NCBI GenBank assembly: GCA_964586595.1
Contig: CAZPHB010000007.1
Span: 53,960-117,959, forward strand
Length of the DNA stretch: 64,000 nt
Origin: REEB481 sp964586595
Lineage (GTDB): Bacteria > Bacteroidota > Bacteroidia > NS11-12g > UBA955
Direction: 5' to 3'
A model generated the notes under the pieces. The model had not been told where the DNA came from. It searched no databases and worked only from the letters and a program-made list of their open reading frames with translations. This document shows positions 51,301 to 58,376 of the stretch, piece after piece (positions within the stretch are counted from its first letter, which is position 1; every line of letters starts with the position of its first letter). Position numbers and translations under genes: made by a program.

Positions 51301-51688
51301 CCTGATTGAGCATGGAATAAACCAGCTCATCATAAAACACATCTGCATCTTTCTCGGCGGCGAAATATCCATATTTCAAGCCCCATTCACGCCAGCAGTT
51401 GGCCAAACGATGCACCACCTGCTTTGCGCTGGTTTCACGACCCAAGGAACCATCCGGCTGTGGTACACCTGCCTTGCGGAAGTACTTCTGTGCCATGATG
51501 TCGGTGGCCACCTGGCTCCAACCCTTTGGAATTTCTACGTTGTTCAATTCAAATACCACGGTTCCGTCCGGCTTTTTAATGACCGAACTCCGCAATTCGT
51601 ATTCAAACATGTTGAACGGAGAAACCGTTCCATTGGTGTTTTTGCGCTCAAAAACGAGTCCGCCGGTGTTCACTGTATAGTCGTTCAT
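48362..51688 (-). CDS. nrdJ: Adenosylcobalamin-dependent ribonucleotide reductase (class II)
   Basis: Reduces ribonucleotides to deoxyribonucleotides with a B12-derived radical. 1108 residues: N-terminal region with [20 protein letters not shown]; catalytic barrel with [69 protein letters not shown]; then [20 protein letters not shown] and a late segment MRLKP-like insert; the C-terminus carries a zinc ribbon ([19 protein letters not shown]) that likely regenerates the active-site disulfide. Oxygen-independent, so it allows growth with or without oxygen. TAGTTTTG at 51748-51755 is a likely -7 box. I see no cobalamin riboswitch in the upstream 221 nt. Confidence 0.95.
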   Translation of the reverse strand: [1108 protein letters not shown]

Positions 51689-51747
51689 ACTTCCTTTAAT
51701 TTTTTAAGTTCGGGTAGAAAAATGTAATTTTTGCTGAATGGGTTCTT

Positions 51748-51755
51748 CAAAACTA
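51748..51755 (-). promoter_or_regulatory. -7 element TAGTTTTG for nrdJ
   Basis: Exact TAnnTTTG match on the minus strand, 59 nt before the nrdJ ATG. No clear -33 element was found. Confidence 0.4.
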
Positions 51756-51893
51756 AATGGGTTCCGATTTACCCCATTCGGCACTTTTCCACACAAAACC
51801 CAAACCCCTTTATGGCGGTGCGTCACGGCTTTGTTGATAACAATTTAGTGACAAAAAAAGAGGAAAAAAACAGGTGCAGGCATGGTTTTATCC

Positions 51894-51901
51894 TTACTTT
51901 G
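51894..51901 (+). promoter_or_regulatory. -7-like element TTACTTTG for the GGGP synthase gene
   Basis: One base off TAnnTTTG, 8 nt before the ATG at 51910. Confidence 0.35.
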
Positions 51902-51909
51902 CCATATAC

Positions 51910-52650
51910 ATGAGCATCAAGCCTTTAGCTCTTCTGGAAGCGGCACAATACCAACAGCGAAGGCTGCTGGCGGTGCTTTTTGACCCCGACGATGATGAAG
52001 CCCATGTCGCTGAACTTGCAGCCCGTTGTGAAGCATTCGGTGTGGATCTGGTTCTGGTTGGAGGCAGCCTGTTGACGCGTGGAAATACGGATGCTTGTCT
52101 GCTGGTGATTAGAAAATCATACAGTGGTCCGGTGGTGTTGTTTCCCGGTGATGAAATCCAGGTAGCCTCAGGAGCCGATGGCATCTTGTTGTTGTCCCTA
52201 ATTTCCGGAAGAAACGCGGATTACTTGATTGGCAAACACGTTGCAGCCGCACCCTTTATTCAACACGCCGGGCTCACCTGCCTTCCAACCGGTTATCTGC
52301 TCATCGACGGAGGACGAACCACCGCGGCTCATTACATGAGTCAAACCATGCCCATACCTGCAGACAAAGCGGAAATTGCCGCCACAACAGCATTGGCCGG
52401 ACAGCAACTGGGGCTGAAGTATCTGTATCTGGATGCCGGCAGTGGCGCCGCCACACCGGTACCTGCCGAAATGATCCGGGCGGTGCGTACAACTGTTTCA
52501 TGTCCGATTTTTGTAGGTGGCGGCATCCGCAATGAAGCTGCAGCAATCGCTGCCTGGGATGCCGGTGCAAACATTGTTGTGGTTGGAAATGGCCTTGCTG
52601 CCGACGCTACATTGCTGGATCGCATCTGCACTGCTAAAAATAACTCTTGA
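51910..52650 (+). CDS. pcrB: Geranylgeranylglyceryl phosphate synthase (PcrB/GGGPS family)
   Basis: 246-residue TIM-barrel prenyltransferase that joins an isoprenoid diphosphate to glycerol-1-phosphate, an ether-lipid step. Motifs: LLAVLFDPDDDEAHV with the metal-binding Asp, VDLVLVGGSLLTRG, VVLFPGDEIQVASGADGILL, LPTGYLLIDGGRTTA, LKYLYLDAGSGA and the phosphate grip IFVGGGIRNEAAAIAAWDAG. Bacteroidota members of group II were shown to make geranylgeranylglyceryl phosphate, unlike the heptaprenyl PcrB of Firmicutes. The ATG at 51910 follows a -7-like box; an upstream in-frame codon at 51874 is rejected. Followed 16 nt later by a small membrane protein gene. Confidence 0.9.
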   Translation: MSIKPLALLEAAQYQQRRLLAVLFDPDDDEAHVAELAARCEAFGVDLVLVGGSLLTRGNTDACLLVIRKSYSGPVVLFPGDEIQVASGADGILLLSLISGRNADYLIGKHVAAAPFIQHAGLTCLPTGYLLIDGGRTTAAHYMSQTMPIPADKAEIAATTALAGQQLGLKYLYLDAGSGAATPVPAEMIRAVRTTVSCPIFVGGGIRNEAAAIAAWDAGANIVVVGNGLAADATLLDRICTAKNNS

Positions 52651-52666
52651 TCAACCTGGCACGCCT

Positions 52667-53191
52667 ATGTCCACTTATTATCTGAAAACAAGCCTGACGC
52701 GCGCAGCACTCGCCGAAAAGTTTCGGCAACACACCCTGCTCGAAATCAAACATCCCAACAACAACCCACAAACGGAGAAATACTTCAGCGGCACCGTATC
52801 GGAGGAAGAAGCATGGCTGTGCAGCATCAGACCGGAGTATCAACTCAGCCCATACCTGCATGTGCGCTTTAGGGGCATCGAACAGGAAATGTACCTGATG
52901 ATGGTTCCCCGGATGTACACCAATGCCGCCTTCCCTTTGTTGCTGATTCTGTTTAGTGGGGCCGCCACCTACCTCTTGTACCGGTTGTTTGCCATTTGGA
53001 ACATGGAAGCATTCACCATGATGGAATTCTGGGTTTTGGCACCCATCATGATGATACTGCTCGGTTTCAGTGTGGCGCGGGGGATCAGCTATCAAAAAAG
53101 TCAGGAAACCACACTGGATTTCATGCGGAAATTATGCGACGCAGAAGTCGTAAAAAAAGAAGACGTACCGGTGGTTTTTCTCCTGCGCTGA
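52667..53191 (+). CDS. Membrane protein of unknown function
   Basis: 174 residues. A soluble N-terminal half (FRQHTLLEIKHPNNNPQTEK) is followed by two membrane helices (~91-111 and ~119-139) and a charged C-terminus. No family recognised. The 16-nt spacing to the GGGP synthase gene suggests co-transcription and leaves open a role with membrane lipids. The frame is open upstream inside the neighbour; the ATG at 52667 is the first one outside it. The stop is 1 nt from the stop of the convergent FAH gene. Confidence 0.65.
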   Translation: MSTYYLKTSLTRAALAEKFRQHTLLEIKHPNNNPQTEKYFSGTVSEEEAWLCSIRPEYQLSPYLHVRFRGIEQEMYLMMVPRMYTNAAFPLLLILFSGAATYLLYRLFAIWNMEAFTMMEFWVLAPIMMILLGFSVARGISYQKSQETTLDFMRKLCDAEVVKKEDVPVVFLLR

Positions 53192-53192
53192 A

Positions 53193-54200
53193 TCAGGATT
53201 GCTTCTTCAGGTTCAATAAAGAGAAATCTGTATCTACGCGGCGTATGGTATTCACCAGTCGGCCCAGTCCTTCAATTTCCATCACCACCTCATCGCCTTC
53301 CTGAAGCCACTGTTCGCGGTAATCAGGGTTGTTCAGCTTACCGGTGCCGTTCAGTTCGAGGAAGCAACCGGTTCCAACCGTTCCGCTTCCAATCACATCA
53401 CCTGGAAATACATCTGCACCATAAGCACAGCGTTCAATAATCTCGGCAAAAGTCCAATCCATTTGTGCCACTGAACCTTCACTTACCTGAATCCCATTTA
53501 CGAAACCACGCATGGCCAGCTGATAGCTGTTTCCAACATGACCCGCCTTTGGGGCCACTTTATAAGGTTCCAGTTCGTCGGGCGTAACCAGCCAGGGACC
53601 AATCACGGTGGTAAAATCTTTACCTTTCGCCGGACCGAGGTTAAGCAACATCTCTTCCATTTGCAGGCGACGGGCGCTCATGTCGTTCATCACCATGTAT
53701 CCGGCAATATACTGATCGGCTTCATCGGCTCGGATGTTTCGGCCTTTTTTGCCAATCACCACCGCAGCTTCCAGCTCAAAATCCAATTTTTCGAAATGAT
53801 CGGGCATGCACCAAATATCACCCGGACCTTGTACGGCATTGTGGTTGGTGAAATAGAAGATGGGGTACTGGTCAAACTCGGGAATCATCGGCACGCCGCG
53901 GTTGCGTCGGGCAGCTTCCACATGCTGGCGAAAAGCATAACCATCGCGACAGCTGGTAGGATGCGGCACAGGCGCGAGTAAGTCTTCCTCCCGGTATTCA
54001 AGGGCAAACTCTTCATATTTCCCGGCAAGGATGGCATCCTGAATCATGCGGGCATGTTCGGCGTTGCGTTCCCAGTTCTTCAGGAATAAAGCCATCGACT
54101 CCGGAAGGGTTTTGTCAATGCGGGTTAAAGGATAAATCCGGTTGTTCAGGAACAATCCGGTTTCCTCACCGTTGTGGCTGTTGAAGCTGACCAGTTTCAT
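53193..54200 (-). CDS. Fumarylacetoacetate hydrolase family protein
   Basis: 335 residues. Metal-binding region EKLDFELEAAVVIGKKGRNI has the two conserved Glu; further matches are YIAGYMVMNDMSARRLQ, KGKDFTTVIGPWLVTPDEL, GDVIGSGTVGTGCFLEL and the last strand LQEGDEVVMEIEGLGRLVNT. The size and the HHVEAARR-like segment (RQHVEAARRNRG) place it with FAH-type proteins of aromatic catabolism (fumarylacetoacetase or related C-C hydrolase). The tyrosine pathway genes are not nearby. Starts 1 nt after the PGI/PMI gene ends, so it is probably its operon partner. Confidence 0.85.
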   Translation of the reverse strand: MKLVSFNSHNGEETGLFLNNRIYPLTRIDKTLPESMALFLKNWERNAEHARMIQDAILAGKYEEFALEYREEDLLAPVPHPTSCRDGYAFRQHVEAARRNRGVPMIPEFDQYPIFYFTNHNAVQGPGDIWCMPDHFEKLDFELEAAVVIGKKGRNIRADEADQYIAGYMVMNDMSARRLQMEEMLLNLGPAKGKDFTTVIGPWLVTPDELEPYKVAPKAGHVGNSYQLAMRGFVNGIQVSEGSVAQMDWTFAEIIERCAYGADVFPGDVIGSGTVGTGCFLELNGTGKLNNPDYREQWLQEGDEVVMEIEGLGRLVNTIRRVDTDFSLLNLKKQS

Positions 54201-54201
54201 G

Positions 54202-54747
54202 TTATGCCTGTTCCAAGTGTTTTTTTAAACGCATGATGATGCCCACTTCCATGTTGTTTACACCCTTAGCATCAGANNNNNNNNNNNNNNNNNNNNNNNN
54301 NNNNNNNNNNNNNNNNNNNNNNNNNNNNNNNNNNNNNNNNNNNNNNNNNNNNNNNNNNNNNNNNNNNNNNNNNNNNCCGTCGCGGTGTGCGATTTCCATA
54401 AGCGTACCGCCTGCTGCAACACAAATGACCGTACAGCCACGTCTTAGTGCATCGTCATACATAGACAGCGTTTCTTCCGTATTTCCGCTGTACGAACACA
54501 GAATCACCAGCGTTTTGCCGTTGGCATAGGCGGGCAGAGCATATTCGCTGAATACTTCCACCGGAATGCTTGCTTCCGATTGAAAAAACAACCTGCTGAG
54601 GCGGCCACCAATACCCGATCCGCCAAGTCCTCCAATCACTATATTCTGGAAAGAAGTAGCCGTGTATCCGTGCCCGGAATAATGCTGAAGAGCATATTCA
54701 ATCTGTGCTGAAAAATGTTCGAGTGCGTTTTCGTGGTTGATGACCAT
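54202..54747 (-). CDS. Bifunctional phosphoglucose/phosphomannose isomerase (interrupted by an assembly gap)
   Basis: N-terminal SIS domain: NIVIGGLGGSGIGGRLSRLF and LVILCSYSGNTEETLSMYDD, then VAAGGTLMEIAHRD before 100 N; the C-terminal end VNNMEVGIIMRLKKHLEQA matches the family terminus. Complete members are ~330 residues, so roughly 150 residues must be hidden in the gap; the visible frame across the N run is accidental. It interconverts fructose-6-P with glucose-6-P and mannose-6-P, which could feed the GDP-mannose gene at 9.5 kb. The ATG at 54747 follows TATGTTTG (54764-54771) by 16 nt. Confidence 0.8.
   Translation of the reverse strand: MVINHENALEHFSAQIEYALQHYSGHGYTATSFQNIVIGGLGGSGIGGRLSRLFFQSEASIPVEVFSEYALPAYANGKTLVILCSYSGNTEETLSMYDDALRRGCTVICVAAGGTLMEIAHRDXXXXXXXXXXXXXXXXXXXXXXXXXXXXXXXXXXSDAKGVNNMEVGIIMRLKKHLEQA
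54277..54376. other. Assembly gap (100 N)
   Basis: Exactly 100 N inside the PGI/PMI gene. Comparison with the family length implies several hundred bases are missing. Confidence 0.95.
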
Positions 54748-54763
54748 GATTTGAACTTTCCCG

Positions 54764-54771
54764 CAAACATA
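54764..54771 (-). promoter_or_regulatory. -7 element TATGTTTG for the PGI/PMI-FAH operon
   Basis: Exact TAnnTTTG, 16 nt before the ATG at 54747; it argues against the longer upstream frame. Confidence 0.5.
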
Positions 54772-54876
54772 CATCAAAGGGTTTGCTTTGACCGCAGCAC
54801 ACTGCACCACATCCAAACTGAAAACCTTCGTAATAAAAGCCAATGTCTGAGGAATGTAAATCTATTTGTCATTTTA

Positions 54877-54906
54877 TTGTAAATTATTGCTTGATTCCTA
54901 TTTTTG
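54877..54906 (+). promoter_or_regulatory. Promoter of the universal stress protein gene (TTG-N19-TATTTTTG)
   Basis: TTG (54877-54879), 19 nt, then TATTTTTG (54899-54906). The ATG is 22 nt downstream. Confidence 0.55.
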
Positions 54907-54928
54907 ATTAAGCCAAAAGAAAACGCCT

Positions 54929-55720
54929 ATGGAAAAAACCCTTACCAAGATCCTCATTGCCTGCAACCAACATCCATCAAACCGAAGCGCCGTCGCGGTG
55001 GGGGCGTATCTTTCGCGCCGCTGCAAAGCCGAACTGCATCTGCTGCGCAACGACAACAGTCCGGATCAGGAGGTGTTGATGGAAGAAGTGCGCAAGCAAG
55101 GTGCAGTTAATCCGGTATTTCACCAATGCGGGGGCAAAGGCCTGAAAGATCTGCTACACTGTCAGAAGGACATCAACGCAGATTTACTTATTACCGGAAC
55201 GGAGCCGGAAGGACAAATAGGGTTCCTGCAAAAAAGCTGCGCCTTTCGCCTGGCATCCATGCAGGACACGCCGGTGCTCGCAGTGCCCGAAACTCAGGAA
55301 ACCCCTGCCCTGCATCGCATGTTGGTGCATTTGGATACCAGTCCGGAAACACGGCAAAAGCTCGGCATCTCGGCCTCACTGGCCGCTGCCTGTATGGCCC
55401 AGGTTTCGGTGGTAGGTGCAAGCAGCGAAAAAGATCATGAATCCGAGCACCACCTGGACGTATTTTGCAACCACGCACTACGGTATTTCACGGAACACGG
55501 CATCAAAGCCTCATGCAGCAGCAACATCAGGGTAAAACCAGCGGCTTTTCTACAAGAACACGCCACAAAGGCAGGGGCAAACATGGTAGCCATGATGACA
55601 GAAACCGAAAATACCGGTCTGTTGTCCACGCCAGACGCGGAACAACTCATCCGCACGCATTCGGTGCCTGTTTTGTTGATGCGGCCTCGGGAAATGCGCG
55701 TGGCAGGTGGTGGTTTGTAG
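54929..55720 (+). CDS. Universal stress protein, tandem UspA type
   Basis: 263 residues built from two Usp-like halves: the first begins TKILIACNQHPSNRSAVAVG and contains DLLITGTEPEGQIG, the second begins HRMLVHLDTSPETRQKLGIS and ends VPVLLMRPREM. The ATP-binding Gly-2x-Gly-9x-Gly-S/T motif is not intact, so it may be a non-ATP-binding member. Usp proteins support survival in stress and stasis. The C-terminal nine residues (REMRVAGGGL region) extend past the fold and overlap the presumed beginning of the next gene. Confidence 0.82.
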   Translation: MEKTLTKILIACNQHPSNRSAVAVGAYLSRRCKAELHLLRNDNSPDQEVLMEEVRKQGAVNPVFHQCGGKGLKDLLHCQKDINADLLITGTEPEGQIGFLQKSCAFRLASMQDTPVLAVPETQETPALHRMLVHLDTSPETRQKLGISASLAAACMAQVSVVGASSEKDHESEHHLDVFCNHALRYFTEHGIKASCSSNIRVKPAAFLQEHATKAGANMVAMMTETENTGLLSTPDAEQLIRTHSVPVLLMRPREMRVAGGGL

Positions 55721-56223
55721 GACTATTCGTTTGGTTATTCGCCGCCACCTCCTGTGTTCCTGAACAAAAGCAGGCACGTTCCCAACCGGTTCAGGCTCAG
55801 GGATTGATCCTGCTTGTACATCCGGATGTTGAAACGCTGCGCCGACAATGTGAAGCCAGTGCCGCAGCATTCAAAACGCAGCATCCGCACAGCGTGCAGC
55901 TCATCCTGTGTGACAGCGCAACGGCATGCATCCGCGTGTTCGGTGCTCAGGAACAATTCACCCGGCTGATGAACCGGCTCAGGCATCCCGGTTCAGGCTG
56001 GAAACCGCATAAGAATTTCAGCGGCTGGTGGCGGCAGCAATATTTATTCCGGCCTGCCAATCAACAGGGTATTTTGTTCAGCACAGACGCCAACGATTCC
56101 TGTTTTCGCTGGAACCTGAATGACGGAAGCAGCACTCCCGCCCCGGGGCCATGTACAGCGTTTATTCCCGCTCCGCTGAATCCGGATACCTTGCAATTTC
56201 TGGAAAGCATCAGCTTTGAATGA
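55694..56223 (+). CDS. Lipoprotein of unknown function, start codon unresolved (possible frameshift)
   Basis: An open frame of ~170 residues ends at 56223 and begins with a convincing lipoprotein signal, WWFVGLFVWLFAATSC, followed by a mature part with no known family (LILLVHPDVETLRRQCEAS, GWWRQQYLFRPANQQG). Between the signal and an ATG at 55513, over 180 nt upstream and inside the stress-protein gene, this frame has no ATG, GTG, TTG or CTG. An ATG at 55694 (start of MRVAGG) lies at the expected distance but in the neighbouring frame; adding one base between it and 55711 would give a normal signal peptide. So the start given here crosses a suspected one-base error or true frameshift. It overlaps rluD by ATGA. 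Confidence 0.5.
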
Positions 56224-57260
56224 GTGCTGATGTAGCTTTGCAAACCTTGAGCGAACCGAATACTGACAGCGACGAACAGGAGTTCTACGAACACTACCGC
56301 TTCACCGCCGACCCCGGACAGGAGCTGATGCGCATCGACAAATGGCTGATGCACAAAATTGCCAATGCCAGCCGCACCCGCATCCAGGCTGCCGCCGAAG
56401 CAGGTTCCATCCTGGTGAATGGGAAAGCGGTAAAAAGCAATTACCGCATCAAGCCACACGACGTCATCAGCATCGTACTTCCCGACCCGCCGCGCGATAC
56501 GGAAGTACTGCCCGAACCCATTCCGCTCAACATCGTATTTGAAGACGAACAACTGTTGGTGCTGAATAAACCCGACGGCATGGTGGTGCATCCCGGCTAC
56601 AACAACTACCACGGAACCCTGGTGAATGGCCTCGTGAATTACTTCCAAAACCTGCCGCAACTGGCGGGCCACCGCCCCGGACTGGTACACCGCATCGATA
56701 AAGACACCAGCGGCCTGCTGGTGGTCGCCAAAACAGAAGAAGCGCTCAGCGCACTGGCTGTGCAGTTCTACCGCCACAGCATCCACCGCCATTATATCGG
56801 ATTGGTGTGGGGCGATGTGGAAGCAGACAAAGGCACGGTTACGGGCTTCCTCACCCGCGACACCAAAGACCGTCGCCGATACGTAAATACAGGCAACGAA
56901 GAAAACGGCAAATGGGCGGTCACGCATTACGAAGTGCTCGAGCGTTTCGGCCACGCGACTTTGCTCAAACTGCAGCTGGAAACGGGCCGTACGCATCAAA
57001 TCCGTGTGCACATGACCTGGCTGAAACACCCCTTGTTCAACGATCCTTTATATGGTGGTGATCAGGTATTGCGGCACAGCCATCTGCCCAAATTCAAACA
57101 GTTTATGGAACACAACCTTTCGCTCTTGTGCGGACAGGCGCTGCACGCTGCAGGACTGGGTTTCATCCACCCGCAAAGCGGAAAAGAACTTTATTTCGAA
57201 GCACCCCTGCCCGAAGCTTTTGAAACAGTGCTTCAACGCCTCCGGCGTTATGCGGGATAA
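56220..57260 (+). CDS. rluD: RluA/RluD-family 23S rRNA pseudouridine synthase
   Basis: 346 residues. N-terminal S4 RNA-binding domain (MRIDKWLMHKIANASRTRIQ, GSILVNGKAVKSNYRI) and a pseudouridine synthase domain with the catalytic Asp in HRIDKDTSGLLVVAKTEEAL, plus LETGRTHQIRVHMTWLKHPL and NDPLYGG. Most similar in layout to RluD, which modifies helix 69 of 23S rRNA; RluC-like specificity is possible. The ATG overlaps the stop of the preceding lipoprotein gene (ATGA). Confidence 0.9.
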   Translation: MSADVALQTLSEPNTDSDEQEFYEHYRFTADPGQELMRIDKWLMHKIANASRTRIQAAAEAGSILVNGKAVKSNYRIKPHDVISIVLPDPPRDTEVLPEPIPLNIVFEDEQLLVLNKPDGMVVHPGYNNYHGTLVNGLVNYFQNLPQLAGHRPGLVHRIDKDTSGLLVVAKTEEALSALAVQFYRHSIHRHYIGLVWGDVEADKGTVTGFLTRDTKDRRRYVNTGNEENGKWAVTHYEVLERFGHATLLKLQLETGRTHQIRVHMTWLKHPLFNDPLYGGDQVLRHSHLPKFKQFMEHNLSLLCGQALHAAGLGFIHPQSGKELYFEAPLPEAFETVLQRLRRYAG

Positions 57261-57351
57261 CAGCAATCCAGGTTCACCAGAAAACAAAAAAGGAAGACCC
57301 AGGCAAACGATTCATTCCGCGTTGCCCGGTTTATTCATTTTGCAAAGCGCT

Positions 57352-57981
57352 TTAATGCAATTGAAATTCATAGGCATCGCCTGTCACCGTTTCCCCATTG
57401 CTCAGGTTCAACTCCAGATAAATAGACTGTGCGCCTTGTAAGGGTTTTTGTTTGAAGCGAAAAACAAAATCGAGCCTGGGTTGACCCATAGAACTGGCGG
57501 TAGTGGCGCCTGAACGCATTCGTGCGTTGAGGTTTCGCAAGAGCTGCTCCAAAGAACCCCAATGTTCATCGGCAGGCCCTTTGGTAATATGGTCTTCCAG
57601 CAAACGAAACTCACAGAATTGCTGCAGGCTGTCGCCGGGCTGAACGCCGGAAAACAGGGATGACCCTGCCCTGACGTTCAAACCATTGATGGCCGCCAGG
57701 CTTCGGTAGTAAACAGGACAAGACTGGGTCATGGCCATGAGCGAAGCACCTCCGTAATGATGCAGGCTTGCGTAGCGAAAGTGATGCTGCACCCTGAAAG
57801 CGTGGCTTCCAAAATCCATGCTGCTGCCCTGCGGCTCACTGGCGAAGCTGAAAGAATCAACCAGCCTTGGAAACAGGTTCGCCAAGGTGTAATTGCGGTG
57901 CTCCTCACGGCAGCACTGCTGCAACAGGAAGGGTGCAATAAGGAGCCCTGACAGCATGGAAATTTTTTTCACGTAGTTCAT
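57352..57981 (-). CDS. Exported protein of unknown function
   Basis: 209 residues with an N-terminal signal sequence (ISMLSGLLIAPFLLQQCC); Cys23 or Cys24 could be lipidated, though LQQC is a poor lipobox. The mature part looks beta-rich (RVQHHFRYASLHHYGGASL, LDFVFRFKQKPLQ) and belongs to no family I know. The start overlaps the stop of the DCC gene by 4 nt, so it is the last gene of a three-gene operon. Confidence 0.6.
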   Translation of the reverse strand: MNYVKKISMLSGLLIAPFLLQQCCREEHRNYTLANLFPRLVDSFSFASEPQGSSMDFGSHAFRVQHHFRYASLHHYGGASLMAMTQSCPVYYRSLAAINGLNVRAGSSLFSGVQPGDSLQQFCEFRLLEDHITKGPADEHWGSLEQLLRNLNARMRSGATTASSMGQPRLDFVFRFKQKPLQGAQSIYLELNLSNGETVTGDAYEFQLH

Positions 57982-58376
57982 GGTAAAAAACGGTTTTCAT
58001 GTCCCGGTTCATGCAACTTGCAAGTTTGGTGTTTACCGAACCAGCGGTAGCGCCGGGAAGCGATGAAACGATAAACCCAATTTCTGAGCGGAGCCGGAAT
58101 CACGCGCAAAATTATCAATATCCGCCACAGTCCGGGCAAGTTGCGTGCGATGTGCAAAACCGCATCCGATTCTTTCCGAAGTTGTTCCTGATCCAAAACA
58201 AGAAGTGATTCCGGTGCTGCCTGTTGCGCCGGATGCAAACCCAGCTTTTCGGAAGCCGTTCTTCCCTGCAAGGGGGCAAACAGGAAACGCCGTTTTTTGT
58301 CGCGTGCCAACAGCCAGCGTACCACGCCGCTGCACAGATGACAATACCCGTCAAAAAATACGATGATGCTTCCCAT
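57978..58376 (-). CDS. DCC-family thiol-disulfide oxidoreductase (DUF393)
   Basis: 132 residues. The family motif is at the N-terminus: IIVFFDGYCHLCSGVVRWLL (D-G-x-C-x-x-C). Next come FAPLQGRTASEKL, LLVLDQEQL and IPAPLRNWVYRFIASRRYRW, all typical of DUF393. Such proteins have a thioredoxin-like fold and are presumed thiol redox enzymes; substrate unknown. It overlaps the upstream ASPIC/UnbV gene by one base and the downstream gene by four. Confidence 0.85.
   Translation of the reverse strand: MGSIIVFFDGYCHLCSGVVRWLLARDKKRRFLFAPLQGRTASEKLGLHPAQQAAPESLLVLDQEQLRKESDAVLHIARNLPGLWRILIILRVIPAPLRNWVYRFIASRRYRWFGKHQTCKLHEPGHENRFLP

Noticed and set aside
51689..51909. Cobalamin riboswitch before the B12-dependent nrdJ
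   Set aside because: The interval has no B12-box-like GCCACTG segment or extended paired structure that I can find.
55465..55720. Translation of the lipoprotein from the ATG at 55465 or 55513
   Set aside because: This would add 60-75 Arg/His-rich residues before the signal peptide and overlap the stress protein by over 200 nt, which is implausible.
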